A stretch of 64,000 bases of DNA from JAVXTH01 sp036641395 (GCA_036641395.1 JAVWEY010000002.1:1-64000), one strand, 5' to 3'. Shown: positions 17,061 to 26,137, numbered from the stretch's first letter. Notes: generated from the letters alone by a model not told the origin. Numbers and translations: made by a program.

Positions 17061-17833
17061 GAAAATTAATGAAATTCGAATTTAAAAGTACGTATCGAAG
17101 TTATTTATTTCTGTATTCAATCTTATTAGCAGTCGCAACGATGCTGTCGTTTAGAATTAGTGAAGAATATGGAAAGTTTGATGTAATGATTATTATAATT
17201 TATACTATTTTAATAACGGTAATTTCAGTTTTCACTTTTGTGAATATTCTTAAAAGTTATCAAAATTCAATGTATGGTAAGAATGCTTATCTAACGCATA
17301 CTCTACCAGTAACTACGAATCAATTATTAGTGTCAAAATCGATTGTTGCATTTGTTTGGATTCTATTATCTTTTGGGATTGTGGCAATCAGTTTATTAAT
17401 TCTCTTTCTTCCTCATTTACCTAACCCATTAGAAAATATCCGGGAAGCATTTGAAGCGGTAAGTAATTCACCAATGTATCGAAATGGTTATATCGTTGAT
17501 GCATTGATTTCACTTTTCTTTTTGGTATCTAGCTTATTTGAAACAATCTTCTTGATTTATGCAATTATATCTTTTACGCATACAAAATATGTAAGTCGCT
17601 ATCGTGGTTTTGTTGGTGTTACCTTTTATTTTGGAATTTCTCTTTTAAGAAGTTTCTTATTTTCAAATGTAGATCAAATCAATCCAATGATGTTATCAAA
17701 TGTATCAATCGCTACTACCATGGTAGCAGAAAGAGCTTCTAATGTAGTTTCTATATTAGTTAATGTTGGCTTTGCTTGCTTGTATTATTTCATAACAAAA
17801 TATTTAATTGATAAAAAAATGGAAGTAGAATAA
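17054..17833 (+). CDS. ABC transporter permease (YtrC-like)
   Basis: 259-residue membrane protein with about six hydrophobic segments and the recurrent AYLTHTLPVTTNQLLVSK motif seen in ABC-2 type permeases after the second segment. Overlaps the ATPase gene by 7 bases; the repressor gene starts one base after its stop. It should be the membrane half of the exporter. Confidence 0.82.
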   Translation: MLGKLMKFEFKSTYRSYLFLYSILLAVATMLSFRISEEYGKFDVMIIIIYTILITVISVFTFVNILKSYQNSMYGKNAYLTHTLPVTTNQLLVSKSIVAFVWILLSFGIVAISLLILFLPHLPNPLENIREAFEAVSNSPMYRNGYIVDALISLFFLVSSLFETIFLIYAIISFTHTKYVSRYRGFVGVTFYFGISLLRSFLFSNVDQINPMMLSNVSIATTMVAERASNVVSILVNVGFACLYYFITKYLIDKKMEVE

Positions 17834-17834
17834 T

Positions 17835-18200
17835 ATGAATAAGTTCGATTCGAATATCCCTATTTACTTACAGATCATCGATATTTTTAAAGCAAATATA
17901 TTAAATGGTGAATATCAACCAGGTAGTAAGATTCCATCTGTTCGTGAATTAGGTGTTAAGTTTGGAGTGAATCCTAATACGGTACAAAGAGCATTAGTAG
18001 AATTAGAAAGAAGTAAGCTATTAAGAACTGAAAATCGCACAGCAGGACGTTATATAAGTGATGATCAGGGTTTAATCGCAAGTTTAAAAAAGAATGAAGT
18101 AAAAAGCAAAGTAAAACATCTCTTAAAAGAATTAAAAGATGCTGGCTTTAAAAATGATGAAATATTGGAACTTATGAAAGATGAAATGAAAAGCAGTTAA
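17835..18200 (+). CDS. GntR family regulator, YtrA type
   Basis: 121-residue repressor: an N-terminal winged helix (IPIYLQIIDIFKANILNGEY; SVRELGVKFGVNPNTVQRA) and a short C-terminal helical tail, the length typical of the YtrA subfamily. It lies last in the operon it presumably controls through the inverted repeat at 16303-16320. Its end overlaps the terminator hairpin. Confidence 0.93.
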   Translation: MNKFDSNIPIYLQIIDIFKANILNGEYQPGSKIPSVRELGVKFGVNPNTVQRALVELERSKLLRTENRTAGRYISDDQGLIASLKKNEVKSKVKHLLKELKDAGFKNDEILELMKDEMKSS

Positions 18201-18217
18201 TGAACTGCTTTTTCTTT
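18191..18217 (+). terminator. Terminator of the YtrA-type operon
   Basis: AAGCAGTT (18191-18198) pairs with AACTGCTT (18203-18210), followed by a T-rich stretch. The convergent gene at 18197-18790 ends within it. Confidence 0.7.
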
Positions 18218-18790
18218 TGCGACAATACTTCGAGATAAGATCACTTGAAATAACGGTAATAGAATGGTAAACATCATTTCACTTAATGAATTCACACCAC
18301 CATAAATCATAATGACACCAACACAGGCAAAAACAATCATTGTGTAGTAGCCATTTGCTTTTTCATAAATAAGCGGATCATATAAAATTAAGGAGTAGAT
18401 GAACATATAGAAGGTTATGACATATATTAAAGTTGAACCAAACGATAAAAATAAATGTAAGAAAGATAAGAAAGGAAAATCTTTTGGTAAGTAGGGAATT
18501 AGTGTACTTAAAAACATCATGAGGCAAGCGATAAAGGTAAAGAATAGATTTTTTTTATTATTAAAATTACATAATTTATATAAGTAAAGACTTCCAAGAA
18601 AGAAGCAAGCAAAACTTGAAAATCCCCATAACATTAAAAGAAAACGTTTTTCCATGGTGTTTCCAATATAAGAAAAATTAATAAACTCAACTGAATTTTG
18701 TGAAGCAAGTAATAATGCTGAGATAGGAAGTAAGATAGCGAAAAAATAGAACATTATTTTTAATTTATTTAAAGCCGTTTTATCTTTCAT
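18197..18790 (-). CDS. Hypothetical membrane protein, 197 residues
   Basis: A membrane protein with about six hydrophobic segments and no motif recognised. The ATG at 18790 is chosen because GGAGG lies six bases before it; an ATG two codons upstream touches the RBS. It is convergent with the YtrA-type gene, overlapping by 4 bases, and divergent from the FMN riboswitch transcript. Confidence 0.72.
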   Translation of the reverse strand: MKDKTALNKLKIMFYFFAILLPISALLLASQNSVEFINFSYIGNTMEKRFLLMLWGFSSFACFFLGSLYLYKLCNFNNKKNLFFTFIACLMMFLSTLIPYLPKDFPFLSFLHLFLSFGSTLIYVITFYMFIYSLILYDPLIYEKANGYYTMIVFACVGVIMIYGGVNSLSEMMFTILLPLFQVILSRSIVAKEKAVH

Positions 18791-18850
18791 AAACATCCTC
18801 CTAGCAAAGGTTATTATAATATATAATGAAACTTTTTGCCATTAAATTCA

Positions 18851-18879
18851 TTGACGAATGGCTTAGAATTTGTTATATT
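18851..18879 (+). promoter_or_regulatory. ribU promoter
   Basis: TTGACG (18851-18856), 17-base spacer, TATATT (18874-18879), about 15 bases before the riboswitch. Confidence 0.75.
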
Positions 18880-18891
18880 AAACTAGACAAA

Positions 18892-18998
18892 AACTTCAGG
18901 GTCGGGTGAGATTCCCAATCGGCGGTATACCCCGCGAGCACAAGATGCAGGAACTGGTTAAATTCCAGTGGCGACAGTAAAGTCTGGATAGAAGAAGT
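18892..18998 (+). promoter_or_regulatory. FMN riboswitch (RFN element)
   Basis: Shows the conserved RFN segments in order: CTTCAGGGTCGGGTGAGATT, CCCAATCGGCGGTAT, GAGCACAAGATGCAGGA, CTGGTTAAATTCCAG, GGCGACAGTAAAGTCTGGAT and AGAAGAAG. FMN binding should favour termination at 19022-19050 and so reduce RibU production. The adjacent riboflavin transporter gene confirms the assignment. Confidence 0.96.
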
Positions 18999-19021
18999 TG
19001 TGATTTATTTTTATTATCCCT

Positions 19022-19052
19022 AAAGGTTTTGTTGAAAAGCCTTTTTATTTTG
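19022..19052 (+). terminator. FMN-riboswitch attenuator
   Basis: AAAGGTTTT and AAAAGCCTTT form an imperfect stem, followed by TTTATTTT. It lies between the aptamer and ribU. Confidence 0.65.
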
Positions 19053-19094
19053 CTTTTTAGTGAAATAAAACTGATATAACAAGGAGGTAATTTT

Positions 19095-19700
19095 ATGTCA
19101 GAAGCGAATTCAACAAACAGATTCACCACGAAACGAATTGCGAAAATCGCAATCCTAGCAGCCTTAGCCGTCATTGTAATGCTATTTGAGATTCCCTTAC
19201 CAATTGCGCCATCATTTTATAAACTAGGTTTAGATGAAGTTGTTGTGATGATTGGTGGTTTCGCATTAGGTCCTTGGGCTGCCATTATGATTGAAGCCTT
19301 TAAGATTTTATTAAATCTTCTCATCAATGGTACGATGACCTTTGGTATTGGTGAACTTGCTAACTTTATTATGGGCTGTTCCTTTGTTCTACCAGCCTGC
19401 ATCATTTATCGCAAACATAAGACAAAGAAAACCGCAATGATCGGTTTAGTCGTTGGTTGTATTTCATTAATTGTTGTTGGTGCTTTAACAAATTTATTTG
19501 TTGTCTTACCAATCTATGGAAAAGTCGGAATGCCGATTGAACAAATCATTCAAGCAGGTCAAATGATTAATCCATCGATTAACTCATTATTGAGTTTCGT
19601 GATTATTATTACCGTACCTTTTAATTTGATTAAAGGAGTATTATCATCGATTATTGTATTATTAGTTTATAAACGAATTTCCCCAATTCTTCATCATTAA
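19095..19700 (+). CDS. ribU: Riboflavin ECF transporter S component RibU
   Basis: 201-residue membrane protein with about six segments, matching RibU, which captures riboflavin for the shared ECF energising module. Family-like stretches are FEIPLPIAPSFYKLGLDEV, GFALGPWAAIMIEAFKILLN and GELANFIMG. The FMN riboswitch directly upstream supports riboflavin as substrate. RBS AAGGAGG. The ECF ATPases and T protein are not in this window. Confidence 0.95.
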   Translation: MSEANSTNRFTTKRIAKIAILAALAVIVMLFEIPLPIAPSFYKLGLDEVVVMIGGFALGPWAAIMIEAFKILLNLLINGTMTFGIGELANFIMGCSFVLPACIIYRKHKTKKTAMIGLVVGCISLIVVGALTNLFVVLPIYGKVGMPIEQIIQAGQMINPSINSLLSFVIIITVPFNLIKGVLSSIIVLLVYKRISPILHH

Positions 19701-19721
19701 CACGCCATTGCGTGTTTTTTT
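19699..19721 (+). terminator. ribU terminator
   Basis: AACACGC-CATT-GCGTGTT and a T run, overlapping the ribU stop codon. Confidence 0.88.
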
Positions 19722-20457
19722 ATCTTTGGTTAATGATTGGCTTAAGAATCTTAATCCCTGGTTTTGCTTGTTTGATTGCTTCAATTAAAATACCACGAGC
19801 TTCTTCTTTATTTTCATCATAAATAATTTGAAGCATCTTTACTTCCAGATGTAATTTATGTAATTTCTCAATAATTTCAGCTAAGCGATCCCCGCGATGA
19901 ACAAAGTAGATTCGACCACCATCGTTACATAAACGATCAAATTGTTTAAGTAAGGTGTCAAGATCTAAATATAATTCATGGCGAGCAATTTGTTTTGAAG
20001 TTGGTTCAATTGCTTGCTCACTTAGTTTGAAATATGGGGGATTACAAATGATTACCTTGAATTTATCATCTGGATAATCTTTTATATCACTAGTAACGAT
20101 ATTGTAATCTTCAATTTGATGCATTTCCATATTTATTCTAGCTAATTGACTTGCTTTATCTTGTAACTCTACACCAACTAAACGCTTTTTTGTGAAACGC
20201 GATGCGTAAAGCAAAAGGGCTCCATTATTTGTACCGATATCTAAGACATCATCACTTGATCTAATTTTCATAAAATGGGCAAGATGCGCTGTATCACTAT
20301 TAAAATGAAACATATTATGATCTTGTAGTAGTCTGAAATCATCGTGATTTAAATAATCATAAGTTAATTTATTAACCTTTAAATATTCTTTAAATGCTTC
20401 AGGATTATCTTTATATAAAGATAATAATTCCTTGCCATTATTCTTAAAGTATTTCAT
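19720..20457 (-). CDS. TrmN6-like tRNA (adenine-N6) methyltransferase
   Basis: 245-residue class I methyltransferase. The SAM motif is VLDIGTNNGALLLYASRF, the acidic tip of the next strand lies in LVGVELQDKAS, and the catalytic block is VICNPPYFK, characteristic of N6-adenine enzymes of the YfiC/TrmN6 (YabB) group, which modify A37 of tRNAVal. In many Firmicutes this gene precedes a GIY-YIG nuclease and rsmI; neither is here. The exact tRNA target is inferred. Confidence 0.85.
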   Translation of the reverse strand: MKYFKNNGKELLSLYKDNPEAFKEYLKVNKLTYDYLNHDDFRLLQDHNMFHFNSDTAHLAHFMKIRSSDDVLDIGTNNGALLLYASRFTKKRLVGVELQDKASQLARINMEMHQIEDYNIVTSDIKDYPDDKFKVIICNPPYFKLSEQAIEPTSKQIARHELYLDLDTLLKQFDRLCNDGGRIYFVHRGDRLAEIIEKLHKLHLEVKMLQIIYDENKEEARGILIEAIKQAKPGIKILKPIINQR

Positions 20458-20554
20458 AAAAGATGTCCTTTCTAATTCTGAATATTTTTAAATAGCATTT
20501 CTCTAAGGTAAATGTTATAATTTGATGGTAAGATTTTAAATGGAGGTCGTTATT

Positions 20555-20800
20555 GTGAGTCAAAAAGAACGTTCAAGGTTCATTTTAGGAGTATTAGGAA
20601 TCGTAGTTGCGGTTATGTGTATGACGCATGTTGTTCCTTACTCAGCAGGTTTACCAATTCTAATTGGATTACTTGGTTTTAATTTCTTCTCAATGGCACT
20701 ATTCGCCTATCGTGAAGAGAATAAAAAAGAAATGTCAGTTAATCTTCTAATGGGAGTTATTGTTATTGCGGTTGCAGTTGTATATCAATTTATGGCTTAA
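20555..20800 (+). CDS. Hypothetical small membrane protein, 81 residues
   Basis: Three hydrophobic segments separated by a basic/acidic loop (AYREENKKEMS). Starts at GTG 20555, since TGGAGG lies nine bases before it and the protein then begins MSQKERSRF; an ATG at 20540 overlaps the RBS. No family recognised. Divergent from the methyltransferase gene, with its own terminator. Confidence 0.68.
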   Translation: MSQKERSRFILGVLGIVVAVMCMTHVVPYSAGLPILIGLLGFNFFSMALFAYREENKKEMSVNLLMGVIVIAVAVVYQFMA

Positions 20801-20805
20801 TGTTT

Positions 20806-20830
20806 AGACAGTTACCAATGCTGTCTTTTT
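20806..20830 (+). terminator. Terminator after the 81-residue membrane protein
   Basis: AGACAG (20806-20811) pairs with CTGTCT (20821-20826), followed by T residues. Confidence 0.65.
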
Positions 20831-21653
20831 ATTTACTCATTTTTTTAACTAATGCAGCATACTTCCAAGTAGCAATTTCTTTATAAACAATATCACTACG
20901 TGCTTCATACATCATCATTGCCCAAGTACACCATAGTAAATTTTGAAAGTTTTCCCAAATTGTTAATGCTTGGTAGGGAATTGTTTCATTTTCAAAATAT
21001 ATTTTATAAAAGCGATTGCGTAGTGTTTCATCTAAGATTTGATTTTCAGAAAAGAAACTCATTACATCAAATAAGGGGTCATTATCAGCTGCATATTCAT
21101 AGTCAATTAAATAAGTTTGATCCTTACTAAATAAAATATTACCACTGACCCAGTCGTTATGACATAAGATTTCATGATGCTTCATGTTCCTTACTTGTTC
21201 AATAACCACTTTAAAAGGAGTACAATCATAAATAGGTTGTTTTATATGAGTTGAATATTGTTCAAGACGTTTGATTGGATCAAATGATTCACCAATTGTT
21301 GCTTGTAAATCATGTAGTTTTCTCATTAAATGCGCAACTTTTTCTACTTTATTTGAATCATTACATGTTTCGTATTCCAACAAATCATTATGATATTTAG
21401 TAATGCGAATACCATTTTCTTCATTAAAATATATTTCTTCTACATCGAGATTTTTATCCTTAATCAATGCTAATGCTTTTGCTTCATGATGACGATCAAC
21501 AATATGTTCACTATCTTCATGGGGAATGCGAATCATATATTGTTGGTCATGAACAGTGCATAAAAGATTGTGGTTGGTTAGTCCTTTTCCACTTTCTTGT
21601 AAGCAATAAGATTCATTTTTAAATAAATCATGTAAGATATGTTCTAAATTCAT
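20829..21653 (-). CDS. Choline/aminoglycoside-kinase-like phosphotransferase
   Basis: 274-residue small-molecule kinase of the APH/choline kinase fold. Catalytic loop LCHNDWVSGNILF and Mg site LIDYEYAADNDPLFD are clear; the N-terminal region (residues 1-80) would bind ATP. The closest pattern is LicA-type choline kinase, which activates choline for teichoic-acid or lipid decoration, but no lic cluster surrounds it. Start at 21653 with GGTGAT upstream; earlier in-frame starts would add a tail unlike the family. Divergent from the radical SAM gene. Confidence 0.82.
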   Translation of the reverse strand: MNLEHILHDLFKNESYCLQESGKGLTNHNLLCTVHDQQYMIRIPHEDSEHIVDRHHEAKALALIKDKNLDVEEIYFNEENGIRITKYHNDLLEYETCNDSNKVEKVAHLMRKLHDLQATIGESFDPIKRLEQYSTHIKQPIYDCTPFKVVIEQVRNMKHHEILCHNDWVSGNILFSKDQTYLIDYEYAADNDPLFDVMSFFSENQILDETLRNRFYKIYFENETIPYQALTIWENFQNLLWCTWAMMMYEARSDIVYKEIATWKYAALVKKMSK

Positions 21654-21723
21654 AGTATCACCACAAATATAATAGCACAAAGACGTTACTCGTGGTAAAA
21701 TAAAACGCAAGAGGGTGAACATA

Positions 21724-23391
21724 ATGAAGGTCTTATTAACAACATTAAATGCGAAATATATTCATAAGAATCTAGCAATTCGACTACTTTATTGCGCTTC
21801 ACCAATAAAAGAGAGTACACAGATATGTGAATTTGTAATTAAGGATGATCCTTATAGGATATGTGAATCAATTCTTAGTTACGAATGCGACGTTGTTGTA
21901 TTTTCGACTTATATATGGAATCGGATACCGACGATGTCAGTGATTCACTTATTAAAAGAAAAGAATCCTCATGTACATATTATTATGGGCGGTCCAGAAG
22001 TAAGTTTTGATTCTTTTTCTTTATGTGATCAAGGTGTTGATGCTTTATCACTTGGTGAGGGTGAAATATCACTTTGGAAGTACATTGATATGCTTTCTAA
22101 TAAAGCATCTTATGAAGTGAAAGGTATTTATACCTTAGAATATCCAAATAAAGAATACCAGAAAATTGATTTGCGTTTTAATGAACAAAATGAATCACCT
22201 TATTTCTTGGATATGGATGATAAAGATATGGGGAATCGTTATCTTTATTTAGAAACTAGTCGAGGGTGTCCTTATGGTTGTAGTTATTGTTTGAGTTCTA
22301 CCGACCGTAAGGTACGTTTATATTCTACTGATTATATTATGAATACATTAAAACAAATATCCACAAGTTCTGTGAAACAAGTTAAGTTATTAGATCGTAC
22401 CTTTAATGTGGATCCGACAAGGGCCTTGAAGATGGTAAGATATATTAATGAACATTGTGTAAATCAAATCTTTCAATTTGAAATAGTAGCAGAAACGTTA
22501 TCGGAAGAATTATTAACTTTTATTGAAAAAGAAGCAGATGTTAATCGTTTTCGATTTGAAATAGGGGTACAATCTTTTTATCCTAAAACACTAAGTGCAG
22601 TCAATCGAATTCAAAATAATCAGCGCTTAAAAGAAGTAATTGAAAGATTACATAAAGCTAAAGCAATTATGCATGTTGATTTAATTGCGGGTTTACCTTA
22701 TGAAAACTATCTGCAATTTAAAGATTCTTTTAATAAATTATTTGATTTACATGCGAGTGAATTACAACTTGGTGTTTTAAAACTATTAAAGGGTACAAAA
22801 CTTAGAAAAGATGCGAATCTTTACGAATTTATTTATGAAGACTTACCTCCTTATACAATAAGTTCAACGGCATGGTTGAGCGAAGTAGAACTTGATCGAA
22901 TTAAAGCGAGTGCTCAAGCTGTTGAAAAGTATTATAATAGTGGAAAATGTCGCTATGTCATTGATCAATTGATTCAAGATAAAGTAATCACACCATTCTC
23001 ATTATTTGAAAGTCTTGGAGAACAATTAGAAGCGATGAAACGTCCCTATCAACTTCATCAGTTGTATGAAAGTTTTTTAAAGATTGATTTAAAAGTAAAG
23101 CGAGAATATTTGGATAGTTATTTAATGAGAAACTATTATGCAATCTTTAAACAAAAACCAAAGAAAATAATTGATCCACTTGATCTTACGATAAGAAAAA
23201 AAGTAATGAAATTCATGGAAGAAAACAGTGAAGAAGATGCGCTAACTCTTTACCATTATGGAATGGTTGAACGCTGTTATCTTGATGAATTAGGTTATCA
23301 AGTGGTAATATATAATTCTCAACATCGTTTACCAAAACGCTATTTTGTGAATTTAGATATTAATTATTATAAGGAGATGCCGAATGAATAA
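21724..23391 (+). CDS. B12-binding-type radical SAM protein (DUF4080 group)
   Basis: 555-residue protein with an N-terminal cobalamin-binding-like Rossmann domain (residues ~1-135, with IMGGPEVSFD and GVDALSLGEGE), then a radical SAM domain with SRGCPYGCSYCLSS (the CxxxCxxC cluster site) and a C-terminal helical region of the DUF4080 type. Reaction unknown. The ATG at 21724 follows GAGGGTGA. It overlaps rdgB by 8 bases, so rdgB and trmL are on the same transcript. Confidence 0.88.
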   Translation: MKVLLTTLNAKYIHKNLAIRLLYCASPIKESTQICEFVIKDDPYRICESILSYECDVVVFSTYIWNRIPTMSVIHLLKEKNPHVHIIMGGPEVSFDSFSLCDQGVDALSLGEGEISLWKYIDMLSNKASYEVKGIYTLEYPNKEYQKIDLRFNEQNESPYFLDMDDKDMGNRYLYLETSRGCPYGCSYCLSSTDRKVRLYSTDYIMNTLKQISTSSVKQVKLLDRTFNVDPTRALKMVRYINEHCVNQIFQFEIVAETLSEELLTFIEKEADVNRFRFEIGVQSFYPKTLSAVNRIQNNQRLKEVIERLHKAKAIMHVDLIAGLPYENYLQFKDSFNKLFDLHASELQLGVLKLLKGTKLRKDANLYEFIYEDLPPYTISSTAWLSEVELDRIKASAQAVEKYYNSGKCRYVIDQLIQDKVITPFSLFESLGEQLEAMKRPYQLHQLYESFLKIDLKVKREYLDSYLMRNYYAIFKQKPKKIIDPLDLTIRKKVMKFMEENSEEDALTLYHYGMVERCYLDELGYQVVIYNSQHRLPKRYFVNLDINYYKEMPNE

Positions 23392-23968
23392 AATTATGAT
23401 TGCGACAAGTAATGAACATAAAGTTCATGAATTTAAAGAAATGTTAACACCACTAGGTTTTGAAGTAACAAGCTTATTGGATTTAGATCAAGCGATAGAA
23501 ATTGAAGAAACTGGTACTACCTTTGAAGAAAATGCATTAATAAAAGCAAGAGCAATCCATGAACTACTAAAGATTGGTGTAATTGCTGATGATTCAGGTT
23601 TGGCAGTAGATGCAATGGATGGAGCCCCTGGTGTATACTCAGCTCGCTTTTTAGGAAGAGATACAAGCTATGATATTAAAAATCGCTATATCATTAAACA
23701 ATGTGATAATCACAAGCGTGATGCACAGTTTGTATGTGCGATTGCTTATGTTGATGAAAAAGGCCATGAAGAAGTATTCACGGGTATTGTAAATGGTTTG
23801 ATTGCGGAAGATATGATTGGTGATAATGGGTTTGGTTATGATCCGATTTTTTATTATGAACCTTATCATACAACCCTTGCAAATGTTAGTGATGAATTGA
23901 AAAATAAAGTTTCTCATCGAGGAAAAGCAATTGAAAAATTAATTGCTTATATGGAGGTAGCAAAATGA
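23384..23968 (+). CDS. rdgB: Non-canonical purine NTP pyrophosphatase RdgB/HAM1
   Basis: 194-residue housekeeping enzyme that hydrolyses ITP, dITP and XTP to keep them out of nucleic acids. Diagnostic blocks: IATSNEHKVHEFKEM (nucleotide binding), DDSGLAVDAMDGAPGVYSAR (metal site), GFGYDPIFY and the C-terminal SHRGKAIEKL. Start overlaps the radical SAM gene by 8 bases; its TGA overlaps the start of trmL. Confidence 0.97.
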   Translation: MNKIMIATSNEHKVHEFKEMLTPLGFEVTSLLDLDQAIEIEETGTTFEENALIKARAIHELLKIGVIADDSGLAVDAMDGAPGVYSARFLGRDTSYDIKNRYIIKQCDNHKRDAQFVCAIAYVDEKGHEEVFTGIVNGLIAEDMIGDNGFGYDPIFYYEPYHTTLANVSDELKNKVSHRGKAIEKLIAYMEVAK

Positions 23969-24477
23969 TTCATGTCGTTTTATATGAACCAGAAATACCA
24001 CAGAATACTGGTAATATTATGCGTACTTGTATGGCAGCTGGATGTACATTACATTTAATTGAACCTCTTGGTTTTTCTTTAGAAGAAAAATATGTTCGAA
24101 GAGCAGGGATGGATTATATTAAAGATTTAAATTACACCGTATATAAAAACTGGGAGGCTTTTTTAGAAAAAAACCAAGATGGCGATTTTTATTATATGAC
24201 ACGCTATGGAAGAAAAGCACCAAGTGAGTTTGATTTTACTTTAGCTAAGGGCGATATCTACCTTGTTTTAGGAAAAGAAAGTACCGGTATTCCTAAGGCT
24301 ATCTTATCTCATCACCTTGATCGTTGTATGCGACTTCCAATGGTAGAATCTGCACGTTCTTTGAATTTATCCAATTGTGCTGCGATTATTGTTTATGAAG
24401 TGTTATCACAATTAGATTATCCAGGTTTATGTCACCATGAAAGTATTAAAGGGGAAGATTGGTTGGAGGTTGAATGA
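23965..24477 (+). CDS. trmL: tRNA (cytidine-34-2'-O)-methyltransferase TrmL
   Basis: 170-residue SPOUT methyltransferase that modifies the wobble base of tRNALeu. Begins IHVVLYEPEIPQNTGNI-like, with the later LVLGKESTGIPKAIL and RSLNLSNCAAIIVYE knot motifs. ATGA overlaps on both sides couple it to rdgB and to the membrane protein downstream. Confidence 0.97.
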   Translation: MIHVVLYEPEIPQNTGNIMRTCMAAGCTLHLIEPLGFSLEEKYVRRAGMDYIKDLNYTVYKNWEAFLEKNQDGDFYYMTRYGRKAPSEFDFTLAKGDIYLVLGKESTGIPKAILSHHLDRCMRLPMVESARSLNLSNCAAIIVYEVLSQLDYPGLCHHESIKGEDWLEVE

Positions 24478-25043
24478 TGCGTTTTGATGCATTTTTTGAT
24501 ACTTATGATAAACGCCGTTGTTTTATTCAAATCGTTACTTTTCTTTGTTGGTTAATCTATGCTTCGATAAATTTAATATGTGCCATTTCTTTATTTAAGA
24601 TTGATAATTATAATGGTGTCTATGCGATTAGCGATAACGTAATCGCTCAACAAGTTTATCTAGTTCGAGTTATATTAGAAGGTATGTCTCTTTATCAATT
24701 TGATATCATTAAAATAATTATTATTTTATTTAGAAATCTCCATTGTTTAGAAATAGGTTTAATTCTAACTACGTTTATTGCTTATAAACATAAAGATAAA
24801 CATCAAAAATGGATTCGTAATTTTATTATCTTAATGATTCTTTCATCATTATTAATTCTATTATTTGTAATATTAGCCTTTAAATCTACATCCTTTGGAG
24901 GAGTAATTGAATCAATTCATAAAATATCAATTGTTGTTTTCATCACTTCTTTGATTCAAATAGTTGTATCTTTTATTCATTTATATCAATTAGGTTTTAA
25001 AGAGTATCCAGAAGCATTACAATATAAAATAGAAATTGAATAA
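24474..25043 (+). CDS. Hypothetical membrane protein, 189 residues
   Basis: Four hydrophobic segments (residues ~15-38, 75-105, 115-135, 145-170) and no recognised motif. Linked to trmL by an ATGA overlap, so it is likely the last gene of the radical SAM-rdgB-trmL operon. Function unknown. Confidence 0.75.
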   Translation: MMRFDAFFDTYDKRRCFIQIVTFLCWLIYASINLICAISLFKIDNYNGVYAISDNVIAQQVYLVRVILEGMSLYQFDIIKIIIILFRNLHCLEIGLILTTFIAYKHKDKHQKWIRNFIILMILSSLLILLFVILAFKSTSFGGVIESIHKISIVVFITSLIQIVVSFIHLYQLGFKEYPEALQYKIEIE

Positions 25044-25046
25044 AGG

Positions 25047-25079
25047 AAAAGATATGCATATAAAATTGCATATCTTTTT
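25047..25079 (+). terminator. Bidirectional terminator
   Basis: AAAAGATATGCA and TGCATATCTTTTT form a long stem with an 8-base loop and A/T tracts on both sides. It can serve the operon ending at 25043 and the convergent DUF3892 gene. Confidence 0.85.
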
Positions 25080-25084
25080 ATAAC

Positions 25085-25339
25085 CTAAAATTTCTTTAAG
25101 TTCTTTAAATTCGATTTATCCTTGCCATCATTTAAACCGCGTATGTGACGCGTTCCATCACGGCCCGTAAAAGGTAAGGCATTCTCAATTAGACCTTGTT
25201 CAACCGCTTCTAATGCTTGCTCATAGTTATATACTTTACCACTAGCTGATTTAAACTCTTTTAAACTTCCATCACTATTTCTTCGGGCTGCAATAAAACG
25301 TTCTTTTTGATTTGTCACTTTGTTTTTATTTTTTTTCAT
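25085..25339 (-). CDS. DUF3892-like small protein
   Basis: 84-residue soluble protein, with a very basic start (KKNKNKVTNQK) and a core FIAARRNSDGSLKEFKSASG plus GRDGTRHIRGLND, which resembles the DUF3892 family. No biochemical role is known for the family. Start at 25339, eight bases after AGGAGG; the ATG two codons earlier is too close. Divergent from the DapF-like gene with about 60 bases between them. Confidence 0.7.
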   Translation of the reverse strand: MKKNKNKVTNQKERFIAARRNSDGSLKEFKSASGKVYNYEQALEAVEQGLIENALPFTGRDGTRHIRGLNDGKDKSNLKNLKKF

Positions 25340-25401
25340 ATTCATTACCTCCTGACATTATTGTGACCCCCACTTGCATAATTATACATAGGAGGGATAC
25401 T

Positions 25402-26079
25402 GTGAAATTCTGGAAATATCAGTTAAATGGTAATGATTTTATATTAATTCAAACAAAAAAAACGCCCGCAAAAGAATGGATTATAAAAACATGCGATCGA
25501 TACATGGGAATCGGAGCAGATGGTATTTTATGTATTAATATTATAAATGATAAATTATATTATCATCATTATAATGCAGATGGTAGTATGGCAAAAATGT
25601 GTGGAAACGGGATTCGCTGTGTTGGTGATTGGTATATGAAAAACAAGAAAATAAAACAATGTACAATTGAAATTCAAAATCAAGTATTTCATTTATATGC
25701 CAATCAAGAATTTGTAACACTAATTGCTCCAATTCCTAAAATACTAAGTAATAACACATATCAAAGTGGAGTAAAGCATAAAATTAGTGATTCTTATGAA
25801 GAAAATAATGAATATAATGTAGATGTTGTGCATTATTATAATTCTATGTACTTTAAAGTTGATACCTATGAGTTAGGGGTTGGTTATACTAAATCATGTG
25901 GAACAGGTGCATTAGCTGCTTATTATCATGGTTATCTACACCATAACTTACATTCAATTGCCTTTGTAACTAGTGAGGGAGGCATGAATATTATTCGTAA
26001 AAGTAATCATCATCTTTACTTATCTGGAAAACCAGTTTGTGTTTATTTTGGATATTTAACAAATAAATGCGAAAACTAA
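25402..26079 (+). CDS. Reduced DapF-like epimerase
   Basis: 225-residue protein of the diaminopimelate epimerase fold, started at GTG 25402 with TAGGAGGG upstream. It begins KFWKYQLNGNDFILI and keeps both catalytic Cys: NADGSMAKMCGNG (Cys67) and YTKSCGTGALA (Cys166). Typical DapF is about 270 residues, with about 144 residues between the Cys pair; here there are 99. The missing part includes the G-NPH block that binds substrate. The Arg that follows Glu in the family's E-R-G motif is Leu158 here. It may act on another amino acid (histidine racemases share this fold) or be decaying. No other dap gene is in the window. Confidence 0.75.
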   Translation: MKFWKYQLNGNDFILIQTKKTPAKEWIIKTCDRYMGIGADGILCINIINDKLYYHHYNADGSMAKMCGNGIRCVGDWYMKNKKIKQCTIEIQNQVFHLYANQEFVTLIAPIPKILSNNTYQSGVKHKISDSYEENNEYNVDVVHYYNSMYFKVDTYELGVGYTKSCGTGALAAYYHGYLHHNLHSIAFVTSEGGMNIIRKSNHHLYLSGKPVCVYFGYLTNKCEN

Positions 26080-26090
26080 AGGTGGAATGT

Positions 26091-26119
26091 TTGAAAAAGA
26101 ATGATAGTTACGCTATAAT
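26091..26119 (+). promoter_or_regulatory. Promoter of the 48-residue membrane protein
   Basis: TTGAAA (26091-26096), 17-base spacer, TATAAT (26114-26119), 18 bases before the start codon of the small gene. Confidence 0.8.
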
Positions 26120-26137
26120 AAAGAACGAGGTGAGAAG

